NCBI GenBank assembly: GCA_013813755.1
Contig: JACCRD010000244.1
Coordinates: forward strand, 1-5,528
Length of the DNA stretch: 5,528 bases
Direction of reading: 5' to 3'
Source of the DNA: Acidobacteriota bacterium
Lineage (GTDB): Bacteria; Acidobacteriota; Blastocatellia; Pyrinomonadales; Pyrinomonadaceae
Of the stretch, positions 4,496-5,528 are shown one piece after another. The notes under the pieces are model-generated. The model had not been told where the DNA came from, ran no database searches, and saw nothing but the letters and a program-made list of their open reading frames with translations. The position numbers and the translations under genes were made by a program. Each line of letters starts with the position of its first letter. Positions within the stretch are counted from its first letter, which is position 1.

Positions 4496-5528
4496 ACCGA
4501 ACGCTTGTTTCAATCTGCGCCGGTTGCGCGTTCGGACGACGAAAATACGCCGCCATCTCTAAACGCAAACTCACTGTTTCGCCGCGCGTTTTGCCTCTCA
4601 CCGGTCTGTTTGCCGTGATTGTAGTTTGTGTCTGTTTAACGCTACCAGAGGGCGCAAAGTTTGGGTTTTGCTGAAAATTAGGACTCTGTTGAAAATTAGG
4701 ATTTTGTTGAAAGTTCGGGTTCTGCTGAAAATTCGGATTCGGTCGAATGTTTGGATTTTGCGGAATGTTGTCCTCGTCCATCGGATTCGCTTCCGCCTTA
4801 TTGACTGTCGTTCTGGTTGGCTGGTTTGAATCTCGTTCGTTTTTTTCTTCGTTTTCTGCCGGCGCGAGTTCAACCGCGCTGATGACCACAAACTGTTCGC
4901 TGGTTTCGACTTCTCTGACGAAACGACGTAAATTTTGATACGAACCTTCAAGCGTCATCGTCACGTAAACGCCCGGAAAAAGGCTCTGAAACTTGGCTCT
5001 GCCGTTTTCATCTTCTGTTTGCTGAGGACTGCGGGTATCGGAAATTTCAAGCGGCGCGTAATCCGGTCCGCTCGTGTTAACTAAACCGTAAGCGCTGATT
5101 AATCCGTTTAATCTTTGATAAAGCGATGATTTACCAATTGTCGCCACCGGCAAAAATCGTGTCTCAAAATCGTTGACGCTCGTCATTAATTTCGCAACCT
5201 GCGTTTCCGTATCAGTAATATCGCCGTATTTGTTGCGCGCCGAAAGCAGTTGTGACTCTAATTTGTCACGTTCCGCTTTGTTTTTTTCGAGGTCTTTCTG
5301 CGCCGGCAGAACAACCAGAACAACTAAAAGGACAACCGCCAAAATTGTCAGAAGTCCCAGGGCAACGGCTGTAATTTCGGATTGTCCCCACATTCCCGCA
5401 TAAACTTTGCGCGGTCGGTTCTTCGGCGCGATGTCGATTTTTTCGGGTTTGTCGATAATTATCGTCTGTTCTTCGGTCAGCAAAACCGTGCGGTTTTCTT
5501 CTTCGATGACCACGGCGGAGTCCACCGC
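4494..5528 (-). CDS. pilO: PilO-like inner-membrane assembly protein, open at the right edge
   Basis: The frame is open to the window edge. A GTG at 5525 could be the start, giving 343 residues, but an upstream start cannot be excluded. Numbered from that GTG: a cytoplasmic segment of about 50 residues, one membrane helix (about 52-73), a charged coiled coil (about 74-98: KDLEKNKAERDKLESQL), then a PilO/GspM-type ferredoxin-like region. That region includes SLYQRLNGLISAYGLV, GVYVTMTLEGSYQNLRRFVREVETSEQFVVISAVEL (about 185-220) and a final strand VSLRLEMAAYFRR (about 318-330). PilO pairs with PilN and contacts PilP in the type IV pilus alignment complex. Between the last two strands lies an insert of about 95 residues with charged stretches and tandem NPNFQQ hexapeptides. 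Typical PilO is near 200 residues, so this one is unusually long. The gene precedes the PilP/GspC-like and pseudopilin genes. GspM is the main alternative assignment. Confidence 0.72.
   Translation of the reverse strand, partial: AVDSAVVIEEENRTVLLTEEQTIIIDKPEKIDIAPKNRPRKVYAGMWGQSEITAVALGLLTILAVVLLVVLVVLPAQKDLEKNKAERDKLESQLLSARNKYGDITDTETQVAKLMTSVNDFETRFLPVATIGKSSLYQRLNGLISAYGLVNTSGPDYAPLEISDTRSPQQTEDENGRAKFQSLFPGVYVTMTLEGSYQNLRRFVREVETSEQFVVISAVELAPAENEEKNERDSNQPTRTTVNKAEANPMDEDNIPQNPNIRPNPNFQQNPNFQQNPNFQQSPNFQQNPNFAPSGSVKQTQTTITANRPVRGKTRGETVSLRLEMAAYFRRPNAQPAQIETSVR
4663..4770 (-). repeat. Six 18-bp tandem repeats encoding NPNFQQ hexapeptides
   Basis: Six units of 18 bp run without spacers at 4663, 4681, 4699, 4717, 4735 and 4753. 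They lie in frame inside the PilO-like gene, and each encodes a variant of N-F-Q-Q-N-P. The two units nearest the N-terminus are more diverged (NIPQNP, NIRPNP), while the other four are nearly identical in protein (one has Ser for Asn). Synonymous differences between the copies show they are not all recent duplicates. A partial unit (NFAP) follows at 4651-4662. Because a unit is six codons, gain or loss of copies would keep the frame. Confidence 0.9.

Noticed and set aside
4663..4770. CRISPR-like array
   Set aside because: The 18-bp units are contiguous, have no spacers, and encode an in-frame hexapeptide repeat.

Overview
The window is about 5.5 kb of ordinary-looking bacterial chromosome with near-balanced base composition. 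It holds five protein genes. Two read rightward (an amidohydrolase cut by the left edge and a secreted TonB-C-domain protein). Three read leftward as a compact operon for a type IV pilus / type II secretion-like inner-membrane assembly, the last of them open at the right edge. A signal-peptide protein ending in a TonB C-terminal domain, a TIG-domain PilP/GspC-like protein and a pseudopilin with a mid-protein 'QREKE' motif together suggest Acidobacteriota, perhaps a Blastocatellia-like lineage. That placement is inference from protein style, not from a marker gene.

Left part (1-1125): the C-terminal ~85% of an MTA/SAH deaminase-type amidohydrolase with all visible metal and catalytic motifs intact. 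Its true start lies off the window. The 154-bp gap (1126-1279) holds two overlapping, mutually exclusive hairpins, a possible sigma70 promoter, a 10-bp direct repeat, a 21-codon open frame ending exactly at the next start, and a strong Shine-Dalgarno sequence. Then comes a 439-residue exported protein (1280-2599): signal peptide, TPR-like helical region, long low-complexity linker, TonB C-terminal domain.

Right part (2610-5528, minus strand, transcribed right to left): a PilO-like protein, a PilP/GspC-like protein carrying an inserted IPT/TIG domain, and a pseudopilin-like protein. Gaps of 35 and 25 bp suggest one transcript, and the genes for PilM and PilN would be expected just beyond the right edge. 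The operon ends at 2610, tail-to-tail with the TonB-C gene across only 10 bp. No secretin gene follows in the window.

The three minus-strand products probably meet at the inner membrane/periplasm. The PilO-like and PilP/GspC-like proteins would form the alignment platform, and the pseudopilin would enter the pseudopilus or pilus tip. The unusual aspect is domain architecture: each of the three carries a long extracytoplasmic low-complexity segment (NPNFQQ repeats, Pro/Gln with an acidic end, Arg/Asn/Ser tail), and the pseudopilin lacks the normally conserved Glu at +5. I found no mobile element, CRISPR array, RNA gene or convincing new defence-type system.
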